The position numbers and the translations under genes are program-made. DNA of 64,000 nucleotides from Aurantimonas aggregata (GTDB taxonomy: Bacteria; Pseudomonadota; Alphaproteobacteria; Rhizobiales; Rhizobiaceae), in the NCBI RefSeq assembly GCF_010500835.1, contig NZ_JAAAMJ010000001.1:806001-870000 (forward strand). Direction: 5' to 3'. This document shows, piece by piece, positions 53,649 through 62,015 of this stretch. How positions within the stretch are numbered: position 1 is the stretch's first letter; each line of letters opens with the position of its first letter. The notes beneath the pieces are model-generated. The model was not told the origin of the DNA. It searched no databases and saw only the letters and a list, made by a program, of their open reading frames with translations.

Positions 53649-54298
53649 GAGACCTCGATGCGTGTCGCGAGAGCCTGCGAATAGTTGATCCCGTCCTCCG
53701 GCAGCGACTCGTCCGGGCCGAGACTGGCGACGGACTCCATCCACTGCTGCGCCGCCGCGTCGGCATCCGGCACGACATATTGCTTGGTGCATTGCTTCGG
53801 CATGTCGATGAGCTGGAAGTCGGCCTCGCTGGCGACGTCGAAGGCGACGAAGAAGGTGTCGTCGAAATTCGCGACCGTCAGCTTGCCCGCGGCAAGATCG
53901 ACCGGCTCGGCCGCCCGCATCTCGAAGAACATCAGGAGCTGGCCGTCCTCATAAAGCGTGTGGATCATGTCGGGCGGCGTCAGCTTCACCGATCGGCCGG
54001 CAGTCTCGACGAAGGTGTAGAAATCCCATTCGGCGATGGATTCCTTGACCGTCGTCCCGATCTCGACGAGCTCGTCCTGGTCGAGCGTGCCGTTGGCGTT
54101 CTTGTCGAAATCGACCAGCACGGAGGAGGAGAACAACTCGTCCATCCGCCAGACATTGCGGATCGCCGCGAGGCGCGCATCGGGCGTGCCGACGATCTCG
54201 ACCTTGGCCTCGGCGAAGACGTGCGGATGAGCGAGGGCCGGAGCCGCCGTCCCCACGATCGCGGTCAACGCCGCTGCGCCGAGCATCCTGCACTGGTT
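53630..54298 (-). CDS. DUF1007 periplasmic protein with EF-hand-like loop
   Basis: Exported DUF1007 protein, partner of NicO-type transporters. Signal peptide MNQCRMLGAAALTAIVGTAA and then HPHVFAEAKVEI at the mature start, whose His residues may bind metal. DKNANGTLDQDE at about residue 75 is a complete EF-hand calcium loop (D-x-N-x-N-G-x-L-x-x-x-E). I prefer TTG 54298, which gives a charged N-terminus and GGAGGGG upstream; ATG 54286 is the alternative. It overlaps the transporter by 19 bp, so the pair is one unit. Confidence 0.8.
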   Translation of the reverse strand, partial: NQCRMLGAAALTAIVGTAAPALAHPHVFAEAKVEIVGTPDARLAAIRNVWRMDELFSSSVLVDFDKNANGTLDQDELVEIGTTVKESIAEWDFYTFVETAGRSVKLTPPDMIHTLYEDGQLLMFFEMRAAEPVDLAAGKLTVANFDDTFFVAFDVASEADFQLIDMPKQCTKQYVVPDADAAAQQWMESVASLGPDESLPEDGINYSQALATRIEVSCGPAS

Positions 54299-54383
54299 CA
54301 AAGGTCGAATCCCCTCCGGAGTCACCTTTCCCAAGACACGACAAGAATGGCCGAAGTTTGAAGGATGCGGCCGCCTCTTGCGG

Positions 54384-54896
54384 TCAGCGCAGGACAACGA
54401 CCTGCGCGCCGACATTCACCCGCTCGTAGAGGTCGCGGACGTCCTCGTTGCGCATGCGGAAGCAGCCGGCCGAGGCAGCGCTGCCGATGGAGCGCGGGTT
54501 GTTGGTGCCGTGGATCCGGTAGGCGCCCCAGCCGAGATTGATCGCGCGCTCGCCCAACGGGTTCTTCGGGCCAGGCCCGACCGACTGCGGCAGGCGCGGA
54601 TTCTTCTGACGCATCGACGGGGTCGGCGTCCAGGTCGGGTTCGGCCGCTTCTTCGATACCCAGCTCTTGCCGAACCATTGCTCGCTCGGCTTGCCGACGG
54701 CGATGTCGTAGGCGAGCGCCCGGCCGTTGCCGGTGACGAGGTAGAGCTTGCGCTCCGATGTCCGGATCACGATCGTGCCGGGATCGCCCTCGGCGGTGAA
54801 GCTGATGTCGGCAGGCCCCTCCCCGGTCGCGGCGAGTGCGACGCTGGAAACGGTGAGGACAGAGAAAATCAGGGTGGCGAGGATCAGGTTGCGCAT
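54384..54896 (-). CDS. L,D-transpeptidase (YkuD domain)
   Basis: Exported peptidoglycan crosslinking enzyme, 170 aa. Signal peptide to about residue 22 (VALAAT). YkuD catalytic motif HGTNNPRSIGSAASAGCFRM gives the His and the nucleophile Cys in S-x-G-C-F-R-M. LGWGAYRIHG is also family-typical. Rhizobiales carry many such enzymes for polar growth and Omp attachment. Stands alone between DUF1007 and LysR genes, all on the minus strand. Confidence 0.93.
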   Translation of the reverse strand: MRNLILATLIFSVLTVSSVALAATGEGPADISFTAEGDPGTIVIRTSERKLYLVTGNGRALAYDIAVGKPSEQWFGKSWVSKKRPNPTWTPTPSMRQKNPRLPQSVGPGPKNPLGERAINLGWGAYRIHGTNNPRSIGSAASAGCFRMRNEDVRDLYERVNVGAQVVVLR

Positions 54897-54953
54897 GGCC
54901 GGCAGGTTACCGGCCGAGCGCTGAACTTTGCGTAAAAGCTGGCAGGCTTCCGC

Positions 54954-55871
54954 TCAATCCTCGTGCTTGGAGCGCCCGTCGCATTTGCGGAACCATGCCG
55001 CCAGATAGTCGACGAACAGCCGCACCCGCGCCGGGAGGTGCCGGCGATGCGGGAAGACGGCGTAGATGCCGGCCTCGCTCGGCATGTAGTCGTCGAGCAC
55101 GGTGACCAGCCGGCCGGCTTCCAGGTCCTTGCGCACGACGAAGGTCGGGCTGAGCGCAAGGCCGAGCCCGGCGATCGCTGCCGCCCGTACCGTGACCGGG
55201 CTGTTGGCGGTGAACTGGCCGGAGACGGTGACCGGGATCGTCTCCTTGGTCTCGGGATCGCGGAAGATCCAGTTCGAGAACATCCGCGAGTTGGAATCGA
55301 TCACCGCCGGGAAGCCGGCGATCTGCGACGGGTGGGTCGGCCGGCCGAGCCGCTTCAGGAGATCCGGGCTGCCGACGATGGCGAAGTCGAGCGAGGCCAG
55401 GCGGCGCGCGATCATCGCCGAATCGGCGAGCCGGGTCATGCGGATGGCAACGTCGAAGCCTTCCTCGACGAGATTGATGAAATTGTCGTCGAGATGGACG
55501 TCGAGGCTGATGTCCGGGTGGTCCTTGGCGAAATCGACGAGGGAGAGCCCCAGCTCGGCGTCGCCGAAGGTGCGGGCGGCGGAGACGCGGATCGTGCCCT
55601 TCGCCTCGCCGGTCGCTTCCCGCGCTTCCTCGTTCAGGCTCTCGAGGTCCGACAGGATCGCCGAGGCGCGCGACAGATAGACCTCGCCCGCCGCCGTCAG
55701 GGCGATCTGCCGCGTCGTGCGGTTGATCAAGAGGACGCCGAGCTCGTCCTCCAGCTCGCGCACGTATTTCGACAAGAGGGCCTTGGATCGGCCGGTCTTG
55801 CGGGCGGCCGCCGAGAAGCCCTCGTTCTCCACGACCGAGATGAAGGCGCGCATCCGCGTCAGCGTGTCCAT
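54954..55871 (-). CDS. LysR-family transcriptional regulator
   Basis: 305-aa LysR-type regulator. The N-terminal winged helix reads MDTLTRMRAFISVVENEGFS and AAARKTGRSKALLSKYVREL, and the effector domain follows from about residue 90. Start ATG 55871; a GTG three codons earlier is possible. Divergent from ornithine decarboxylase over a 524-bp gap, so regulation of that gene or of an unknown set is possible. Its ligand is not recognised. Confidence 0.88.
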   Translation of the reverse strand: MDTLTRMRAFISVVENEGFSAAARKTGRSKALLSKYVRELEDELGVLLINRTTRQIALTAAGEVYLSRASAILSDLESLNEEAREATGEAKGTIRVSAARTFGDAELGLSLVDFAKDHPDISLDVHLDDNFINLVEEGFDVAIRMTRLADSAMIARRLASLDFAIVGSPDLLKRLGRPTHPSQIAGFPAVIDSNSRMFSNWIFRDPETKETIPVTVSGQFTANSPVTVRAAAIAGLGLALSPTFVVRKDLEAGRLVTVLDDYMPSEAGIYAVFPHRRHLPARVRLFVDYLAAWFRKCDGRSKHED

Positions 55872-56395
55872 CGAATGCACCTTGCTCCAGGCTTGCGTGG
55901 TGTGGCCGCCGGTCCACGGCGCGCGCCCTTCCTCCGCCGGAAGGGATAAAAAATCAACCGGCGGCGGAAATTCCCACTTGTGTATGACAGGGCGCCCGCA
56001 TACATCGCGCCTTGCCCCATGTCGCACGTGCCCGTGGGCGTCCCCCGGCCCTCAAATGCGAGGTCACCGGGACGGTACCTGGACGTAACACATCCAGTCG
56101 ATTTCGCCGCATCGCGGAATCGAGGACGCCTTTAAGCAACGACGGTCCGGGCCTTTCTGGTCTCTCCTGGTCTCCATCGCCAGGAATACTGAAGAGGCAC
56201 ACCATCATTGCCTGAAGTGCGGCGGGTCCAAGCCCACCATGCCATGGCAGATTGACTCCGGCGACGGACGCGACGCGTTCGAAACCGGCCATCGTCGCGT
56301 CTCGCAAGGAGACCGCCCGGTCATGCCGTTTCGGCAGGCACGGGGGGAATCCAGGCGGTCGCTTCTTGTCGACCTTTCGGTTCTCGGAGAGCCCC
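55872..56395 (+). promoter_or_regulatory. Long leader of ornithine decarboxylase, speF-like candidate
   Basis: 524 bp without a convincing gene, diverging LysR and odc. Plus-strand fold elements near the end include GACGCGAC (56266-56273) with GTCGCGTC (56293-56300) and TCCTGG/CCAGGA around 56166-56186. A conserved structured RNA, the speF motif, is known upstream of alphaproteobacterial ornithine decarboxylase genes, so this region may be that element; I cannot confirm it by eye. AT-rich promoter-like sequence lies at about 55946-55990. Confidence 0.4.
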
Positions 56396-57529
56396 ATGGC
56401 CACGCAGCGCATCCTCGACTTCCTCGCCACCCGTCGTCCCGAAGGCCCCTGCCTCGTCGTCGATCTCGACATCGTCGAGAACAATTTCCACGCCTTCCGC
56501 AAGGCGCTGCCGGATTCGGCGATCTTCTACGCGGTGAAGGCAAACCCGGCCCCCGAGGTGCTGCGTCTCCTCGCCTCGCTCGGCTCCAACTTCGACTGCG
56601 CCTCCGTCGCCGAGATCGAGATGGCGCTCGAGGCCGGCGCGACCGCGCGGCGCATCTCCTATGGCAACACGATCAAGAAGGAGCGCGACATCGAGCGCGC
56701 TGCCGCTCTCGGCGTGTCGCTGTTCGCCGTCGACTGCGTCGAGGAAGTCGAGAAGGTCGCCCGCGCGGCGCCGGGCGCTCGCGTGTTTTGCCGTGTCCTG
56801 ACCAACGGCGAAGGCGCCGAGTGGCCGCTGTCGCGCAAGTTCGGTTGCGTGCCGGCGATGGCGATCGACGTGCTCGTCGAAGCCGCCCGGCTCGGACTCG
56901 TCGCGACCGGCATTTCCTTCCATGTCGGCTCGCAGCAGACCGACACCAACGCCTGGGATGCGGCGATCGGCGACGCCAAGTTCGTCTTCGAGGCGCTGGC
57001 CGAGAAGGGTATCGTGCTCACCCTGGTCAACATGGGCGGCGGCTTTCCGACCCGCTACCTCAAGGACGTGCCGGCCGCCGAAGCCTACGGCCGCGCGATC
57101 TTCGAGAGCCTGCGCCGGCATTTCGGCAACCGCCTGCCGGAGACGATCATCGAGCCGGGCCGCGGCATGGTCGGCGACGCCGGCGTCATCAAGGCCGAGG
57201 TCGTGCTCGTGTCGCGCAAGTCCGCGACCGACGAGAACCGCTGGGTCTATCTCGACATCGGCAAGTTCGGCGGTCTCGCGGAGACGATGGACGAGGCGAT
57301 CCGCTATCCGATCGTGACCGCACGGGATGGCGACCTCATGGAGCCCTGCGTTCTCGCCGGCCCGACCTGCGACTCGGCCGATGTGCTCTACGAGAAGAAG
57401 CCCTACCCGTTGCCGATCACCCTGACGATCGGCGACGAAGTGCTGATCGAGGGCACCGGCGCCTACACGACGACCTATGCGTCGGTAGCGTTCAACGGCT
57501 TCGAGCCGCTGCGCGCCTACGTGATCTGA
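56396..57529 (+). CDS. Ornithine decarboxylase (group IV, alanine racemase fold)
   Basis: PLP enzyme of the eukaryotic-type ornithine/diaminopimelate decarboxylase family, 377 aa, making putrescine. The PLP Lys is in FYAVKANPAPEVLRLLA, the pocket glycines in NMGGGFPTRY, the phosphate site in EPGRGMVGDAG, and the dimer-interface catalytic Cys in LAGPTCDSADVLYEK. Start ATG 56396. In rhizobia this gene supplies the putrescine-homospermidine pathway. A different long open frame across this region is a shadow. Confidence 0.93.
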   Translation: MATQRILDFLATRRPEGPCLVVDLDIVENNFHAFRKALPDSAIFYAVKANPAPEVLRLLASLGSNFDCASVAEIEMALEAGATARRISYGNTIKKERDIERAAALGVSLFAVDCVEEVEKVARAAPGARVFCRVLTNGEGAEWPLSRKFGCVPAMAIDVLVEAARLGLVATGISFHVGSQQTDTNAWDAAIGDAKFVFEALAEKGIVLTLVNMGGGFPTRYLKDVPAAEAYGRAIFESLRRHFGNRLPETIIEPGRGMVGDAGVIKAEVVLVSRKSATDENRWVYLDIGKFGGLAETMDEAIRYPIVTARDGDLMEPCVLAGPTCDSADVLYEKKPYPLPITLTIGDEVLIEGTGAYTTTYASVAFNGFEPLRAYVI

Positions 57530-57581
57530 GCGGCATGACCATCCGTCTCGAACGACGACGGAGCGACATGCTCCGACGCTG

Positions 57582-57606
57582 ACCCGGCGCTGCGGCGCCG
57601 GGTTCT
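57582..57606 (+). terminator. Hairpin after ornithine decarboxylase
   Basis: ACCCGGCGC-tgcg-GCGCCGGGT is a perfect 9-bp stem 52 bp after the stop, followed by only TCTC, so termination may be weak. Confidence 0.55.
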
Positions 57607-57663
57607 CGCCCGCGCCGCGCTGCCGGCTCGTTCCTTTCGCCTCCGCATGTCCTGGGGGTTCTC

Positions 57664-58254
57664 ATGTCCGCATTCCAGCATGCCGCCTTCTTCGAAGCGG
57701 CCCCACCCTTCTTTGCCATCCGGCCGGAGCAGCCGGGCGACGTCGCCGCGCGCGAGGCGCTGCTCGACGCCGCGATGGGCCCGGGCCGCACCCGCAAATC
57801 GTCCGAGGCGCTCCGCCGCGGCCGGCTGCCGGCGCAAGGCCTCAGCCTCGCAGCCCTTGCCGCCGACGGCACCCTCGCCGGTACGGTCCGTCTGTGGGCG
57901 ATCGCCGCCGGGATGCGCGGCGGCGCGCCGGTGCCGGCCCTGCTGCTCGGCCCGCTCGCGGTCGATCCGGCCTCTCATGGTTCCGGCATCGGCGGGGCGC
58001 TGATGCGCCACGCCACCGCCGAGGCCGCGCGGCTCGGGCACGGCGCGATCCTGCTCGTCGGGGATCCGGAATATTACGGCCGCTTCGGCTTCTCGACCGA
58101 GGCGACGGGCGCCCTTGCCATGCCCGGCCCGTTCGAGCAGCGGCGGCTGCTGGCGCTGGAATTGCAGGATGGCGGGCTGGCCGGCGCGGCCGGGCTCGTC
58201 ACCGCGACAGGGCGGCTGAAGGATGACGTGCCGGCGCGCGAGGCCGCGGCTTAA
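57664..58254 (+). CDS. GNAT N-acetyltransferase, YhbS-like
   Basis: GNAT-fold acetyltransferase of 196 aa. The acetyl-CoA loop region is LGPLAVDPASHGSGIGGALM, and the late motif LLVGDPEYYGRFGFS is typical of YhbS relatives. GGGGG sits upstream of ATG 57664. Substrate unknown; a polyamine or amino acid is possible from its neighbour but unproven. Confidence 0.85.
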   Translation: MSAFQHAAFFEAAPPFFAIRPEQPGDVAAREALLDAAMGPGRTRKSSEALRRGRLPAQGLSLAALAADGTLAGTVRLWAIAAGMRGGAPVPALLLGPLAVDPASHGSGIGGALMRHATAEAARLGHGAILLVGDPEYYGRFGFSTEATGALAMPGPFEQRRLLALELQDGGLAGAAGLVTATGRLKDDVPAREAAA

Positions 58255-58306
58255 AGGCTCATTGGCTGGAAGCGACGGGCGGCGGCTGACCGCCCCTCGC
58301 TGACGC

Positions 58307-59284
58307 TCAACCGGAAATGTCGACGACGCCGGCCTCGCCGGATTCGCTGCCAAAGGCGAGCAGCCGTCCCTTCGCATCCCAGCCCATGGTCCGCACGGGC
58401 CCGGTGCCGCCTCGCCGCAGCAGCGCTTCCTTGGCGTCGGCGAAGCGGACCGCGAGGATCATGCCGTCCTGATAGCCGATGGCCACCATGTCCTCGCTCG
58501 GATGGCAGGCGACGGCGGTGACCATGGTATCGCCGCGTGTGCCGAGCTCCAGCGGTGCCTTGCCCATCGGGCCGTCACGGCCCGAGAACGGCCAAAGAAT
58601 CGCGGCCGGCGCGCCGCTGGTCGCCAGGAACTTGCCCTTGGCGGAGAACGACCAGTCCTTCACCTTGCCCGGATAGCCGGTCATCTTCATGTGCTTGCCG
58701 TCCTCGACCCGCCAGCCGTGCAGCGCATTCTCCTGCATCAGCGTGACGAGGAAGCGCCCGTCCGGGGAGAAGAGGACGCCGAGATGGGCACCCTTCCACT
58801 CCAGCGATACCGGCTCGGCTCCGGTGGCGGGGAAGAACAGCGAGGCGCCGTCGTAATGCGCCGTCGCGGCCCGCAGGCCTTTCGGCGCGAAGGCGATGTC
58901 CTCGACCGTGCGGGCATGGGGAACGGTCTTGAGCGTTCCGTCCGGGAGGCGGACATAGGCATTGCGTCCGGAGGCAAAGCCGACGGCGCCCCTCGGCCCG
59001 CCAGCGACGGCGCCGACCCACTTCGAGCCGATCGACGCCAGTTCCTCGGCCTGCCCGCCGGACGTGATGGCGACCACGCGGCCGTCCTCACCGCCGGAGA
59101 GCAGCCGCGCCCCATCCATGTCGAGGCGGGCCGAGAGCAGCCCGCCTTCATGCGCGACGACCGAGCGCTCGCCGCCCGCCGGAAAGCGGACTGTGCCGTC
59201 GGCGAGGGCGAAGACCGGCTGGTCCTTCAGGAAGGCGGCGGTCTGGACGAAATCGGCGAACTCATAAGCCGCGATGGACGGCAT
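58307..59284 (-). CDS. WD40-like beta-propeller protein, CobW partner
   Basis: 325-aa propeller protein with repeated WD-type strands (LLSGGEDGRVVAITSGG, AHLGVLFSPDGRFLVTLMQ, DWSFSAKGKFLATSGAPA, MGWDAKGRLLAFGSESG). No signal peptide, so cytoplasmic. Its ATG shares one base with the stop of the CobW-type gene (TGATG), indicating coupling. In related bacteria this pair sits near zinc uptake genes, suggesting a role in zinc supply; the biochemical task is unknown. Confidence 0.82.
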   Translation of the reverse strand: MPSIAAYEFADFVQTAAFLKDQPVFALADGTVRFPAGGERSVVAHEGGLLSARLDMDGARLLSGGEDGRVVAITSGGQAEELASIGSKWVGAVAGGPRGAVGFASGRNAYVRLPDGTLKTVPHARTVEDIAFAPKGLRAATAHYDGASLFFPATGAEPVSLEWKGAHLGVLFSPDGRFLVTLMQENALHGWRVEDGKHMKMTGYPGKVKDWSFSAKGKFLATSGAPAAILWPFSGRDGPMGKAPLELGTRGDTMVTAVACHPSEDMVAIGYQDGMILAVRFADAKEALLRRGGTGPVRTMGWDAKGRLLAFGSESGEAGVVDISG

Positions 59285-60414
59285 CAGGCGTCGGCCCGCT
59301 GCCGCGCCGCACAGGCCTCGAACTCAGCCGAGAGCGCCTCGGCATCGAGCTCGCGGCCGATGAAGACCAGCCGGCTCTCGCGTTTCTCGTCAGCGCGCCA
59401 CGGGCGCTGGTGGTCGCCCTCGACGATCATGTGGACGCCCTGCACCACGTAGCGGTCCGGATCTTCGGCGATCGCGATGATGCCCTTCAGCCGCAGGATG
59501 TTCGGGCCCTGCTCCTGGGTGAGCGCCTGGATCCATGGGAAGAACTTCTTCGGGTCGACCTCGCCGCCGCGCAGCGAGACGGACGTCACCGTGACGTCGT
59601 GGATCGCCGCCGGGCCATGATCGTGATCGTGCCCATGATGGTCATGGCCGTGATGATCGTGGCCGTGGTGGTCATGCCCGTGGTGGTCGTGCCCGTGATC
59701 ATGGTCGCAGTCGGGACCGCAGACATGGTCGTCATGCGCCTTTTCGGCTTCCTCGAGAAACTCGGGATCGGCGTCGAGCACCCGCTTCAGGTCGAAGGCC
59801 CGCTGGCCGAGGACGCGCTTCAGGTCGATGGCGGCGCGCTCGGTGCGGTGGATAACGGCGTAGGGGTTGATGGCGCGCACCGTCGCCTCGATCTTGGCGA
59901 GCTCCGCTTCGGTGACAAGATCGGTCTTGTTGAGGAGGACGACGTCGGCGAAGGCGATCTGGTCTTCCGCCTCGCGCGAATCCTTCAGCCGCAGCGGCAG
60001 GTGCTTGGCATCGACCAGGGCCACGACCGCGTCGAGCCGGGTCTTGGCCCGCACGTCCTCGTCCATGAAGAAGGTCTGCGCCACCGGCACCGGGTCGGCG
60101 AGGCCGGTCGTCTCGACGATGATCGCGTCGAACCGGCCCTTGCGACGGGTCAGGCCCTCGACCACCCGGACCAGGTCGCCGCGCACCGTGCAGCAGACGC
60201 AGCCATTGTTCATCTCGTAGATTTCCTCGTCGGATTCCACGATCAGGTCGTTGTCGATGCCGATCTCGCCGAACTCGTTGACGATGACGGCGTAGCGCTT
60301 GCCATGGTCCTCGGACAGGATGCGGTTGAGCAGCGTCGTCTTGCCGGAACCGAGATAGCCGGTCAGCACGGTGACCGGGATCTGATCGAGGGTCGGGCTG
60401 GCAGTGTCGGACAT
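59284..60414 (-). CDS. COG0523 (CobW/ZNG1-like) GTPase metallochaperone
   Basis: G3E GTPase, 376 aa, that delivers metal (probably zinc or cobalt) to client enzymes. Walker [16 protein letters not shown], metal motif [13 protein letters not shown] (CxCC), and NKTD. Between the two domains is a His/Asp-rich tract of five HDHHG-type repeats (about residues 238-272; DNA 59617-59705 shows 15-bp tandem units), followed by the CobW C-terminal domain with [14 protein letters not shown] 60414. No Zur-type palindrome is visible in the short upstream gap. Confidence 0.92.
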   Translation of the reverse strand: MSDTASPTLDQIPVTVLTGYLGSGKTTLLNRILSEDHGKRYAVIVNEFGEIGIDNDLIVESDEEIYEMNNGCVCCTVRGDLVRVVEGLTRRKGRFDAIIVETTGLADPVPVAQTFFMDEDVRAKTRLDAVVALVDAKHLPLRLKDSREAEDQIAFADVVLLNKTDLVTEAELAKIEATVRAINPYAVIHRTERAAIDLKRVLGQRAFDLKRVLDADPEFLEEAEKAHDDHVCGPDCDHDHGHDHHGHDHHGHDHHGHDHHGHDHDHGPAAIHDVTVTSVSLRGGEVDPKKFFPWIQALTQEQGPNILRLKGIIAIAEDPDRYVVQGVHMIVEGDHQRPWRADEKRESRLVFIGRELDAEALSAEFEACAARQRADA

Positions 60415-60492
60415 GAAAAGCCTCCGTCTTGGGACGGGCAGCATATAGGACCATGCTCCGGCGAATGCACGGGGTCCAATGACGGCTGATCG

Positions 60493-61299
60493 CTAGTTTC
60501 GCTCTCCAGGCGCCAGCCGATCGAGGTCGAAGGCCAGCACATCGTCGAGAAAGGCGAGGAACGAAGCCGCCTGATGCGCGGCGATGGCGGCGCCGATATC
60601 CGCCGTCGCCAGCCGTGCGTCGCCGACGACGCCGGCCGGATTGAGGTCGCGCGCCATCCAGCCGAAGCCGAGCCTTCCGTGCGCCCGCAGGTGCATCGCC
60701 TCGGTTGACAGTGTGTCCTGCAGCGACGGGAAAGCCCCGATCGCCTCGCTGCGGACCAGCTCCGGCCGGAAATGCAGCATCAGCGACGTCTCCACCGCCC
60801 CGCCATGGATGCCGGTAGCGATCTCTTCCGGCGGCAGCAGCCCGTCCGGATAGCCGAAGCGCAGCCACGAGCAGGTGGCCACCATCAGCCCGTGCGCCCG
60901 CCGCAGCTCGAGCGCCGCCGTATCCATGATCGGCGTGTTGCCGCCATGGGCGTTGACGATCACCAAGCGCCGAAAGCCGCTGGCGGCGAGCCCCGCGCCG
61001 ATCTCGATCAGCGCCGCTGTCGCCGTTCGCCAGTCGTGGCTCAGCGTGCCGGCACAATCGGCGTGCTCGGTCGACTTGCCGATTCGCAGCGTCGACAGGA
61101 ACGTCACCGGACGATCCTGGGGCAGCATCGACAGAACCAGCGCGACCATTTCGTCGGAGAGGATGGCGTCGGTGCCGAGCGGCAGATGCGCCCCATGCTG
61201 CTCCACGGCGGCGATGGGGATGACGGCCACCGCGTCGGACAGAGATCCCCGCTCGGCGGCGAGCTCGGCGCTGGTCATCTCCTCGTAGATCGGCCGCAT
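60493..61299 (-). CDS. Creatininase-family amidohydrolase
   Basis: 268-aa protein of the creatininase/MftE family, metal-dependent amidase or peptidase. Metal ligands are in AAVEQHGAHLPLGTDAI, the NAHGGNTPIMD motif and GIHGGAVETSLML. Activity could be creatininase or a related hydrolysis, not decided by sequence. It is divergent from the MarR gene, with a perfect palindrome in the gap, so it may be the regulated target. Confidence 0.87.
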   Translation of the reverse strand: MRPIYEEMTSAELAAERGSLSDAVAVIPIAAVEQHGAHLPLGTDAILSDEMVALVLSMLPQDRPVTFLSTLRIGKSTEHADCAGTLSHDWRTATAALIEIGAGLAASGFRRLVIVNAHGGNTPIMDTAALELRRAHGLMVATCSWLRFGYPDGLLPPEEIATGIHGGAVETSLMLHFRPELVRSEAIGAFPSLQDTLSTEAMHLRAHGRLGFGWMARDLNPAGVVGDARLATADIGAAIAAHQAASFLAFLDDVLAFDLDRLAPGERN

Positions 61300-61390
61300 G
61301 CGCGCGCCTCCTCCTGCCTGCTCTGACGCTACGCCGGCGCAGCGAAACCTCGCGGCGCCGGCAAGGTGGACAACATAGCCGCCTCACGTC

Positions 61391-61407
61391 ATTTTGCCTT
61401 GCAAAAT
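61391..61407. promoter_or_regulatory. Perfect operator palindrome, likely MarR site
   Basis: ATTTTGC-ctt-GCAAAAT is a perfect 7+7 inverted repeat in the 150-bp gap between the creatininase and MarR genes, 43 bp before the MarR ATG. The TTGC/GCAA core fits MarR-family operators. Probable autoregulation and control of the divergent gene. Confidence 0.65.
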
Positions 61408-61449
61408 GGCGGTGACCCTCTCGGTCCCGCGCAATCGGGTGGAACGTCG

Positions 61450-61914
61450 ATGGCTGTCAAGAAGAAGAAGCAGTTCGTCACCGCCCATCTGAGCCTCGCC
61501 GGCCGGGCGGCCCGCACGGCGCTGTCGCAGCGGCTGACCTCGCTCGAACTCTATCCCGGCCAGGATGCGGTCCTGCTGGCGATCGGCGAGGAGGATGGGA
61601 TCGCCCTGCGCGATCTTGCCGAGCGCCTCGCGGTGCGGCCGCCGACCATCACCAAGACCGTCGCCCGGCTCGGCAGCCAGGGGCTGGTCGAGAAGCGCAA
61701 CTCCGACAGCGACGCCCGCCAGAGCCACGCCCACCTTACCGAAAAGGGCCTCGCCATCGTCGACGCGGTGCGCAGCACGCAGAAGGCCGTCGAGCGGCGC
61801 GCCCTCAAGGGGTTTTCCAACAAGGAGCGCAAGCTGATGCGCAAACTGCTGCAGCGCGTCACCGCCAATCTCGACGGCACGCCCCTCCCCGCGATGGTTC
61901 CGGACGAGGAATAG
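61450..61914 (+). CDS. MarR-family transcriptional regulator
   Basis: 154-aa winged-helix regulator. A Lys-rich start (MAVKKKKQFVTAHL), then LAERLAVRPPTITKTVARLGSQGLVEKR as recognition helix and wing. C-terminal helices for dimerisation. ATG 61450; a longer GTG start at 61366 would run through the operator palindrome and is unlikely. It probably controls itself and the creatininase gene. Confidence 0.88.
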   Translation: MAVKKKKQFVTAHLSLAGRAARTALSQRLTSLELYPGQDAVLLAIGEEDGIALRDLAERLAVRPPTITKTVARLGSQGLVEKRNSDSDARQSHAHLTEKGLAIVDAVRSTQKAVERRALKGFSNKERKLMRKLLQRVTANLDGTPLPAMVPDEE

Positions 61915-61935
61915 GCCATCAATCCCTGCCCTGCT

Positions 61936-61967
61936 GCCCGGCGGCCTTTCCCCGCCGGGCCGTCTTT
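61936..61967 (+). terminator. Intrinsic terminator of marR-type gene
   Basis: GCCCGGCGG, loop CCTTTCC, CCGCCGGGC, then CGTCTTT, 21 bp after the stop. Confidence 0.75.
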
Positions 61968-62015
61968 GCCATAGATCGGCCGGGCATCCGCATGAACAGA
62001 ACCGAACGAGTCTAG

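Noticed and set aside
59617-59705. Tandem 15-bp repeats that might be a repeat array or CRISPR-like element
   Set aside because: They are coding: in-frame HDHHG units of the CobW-type metallochaperone, common in that family. No spacers and no cas genes.
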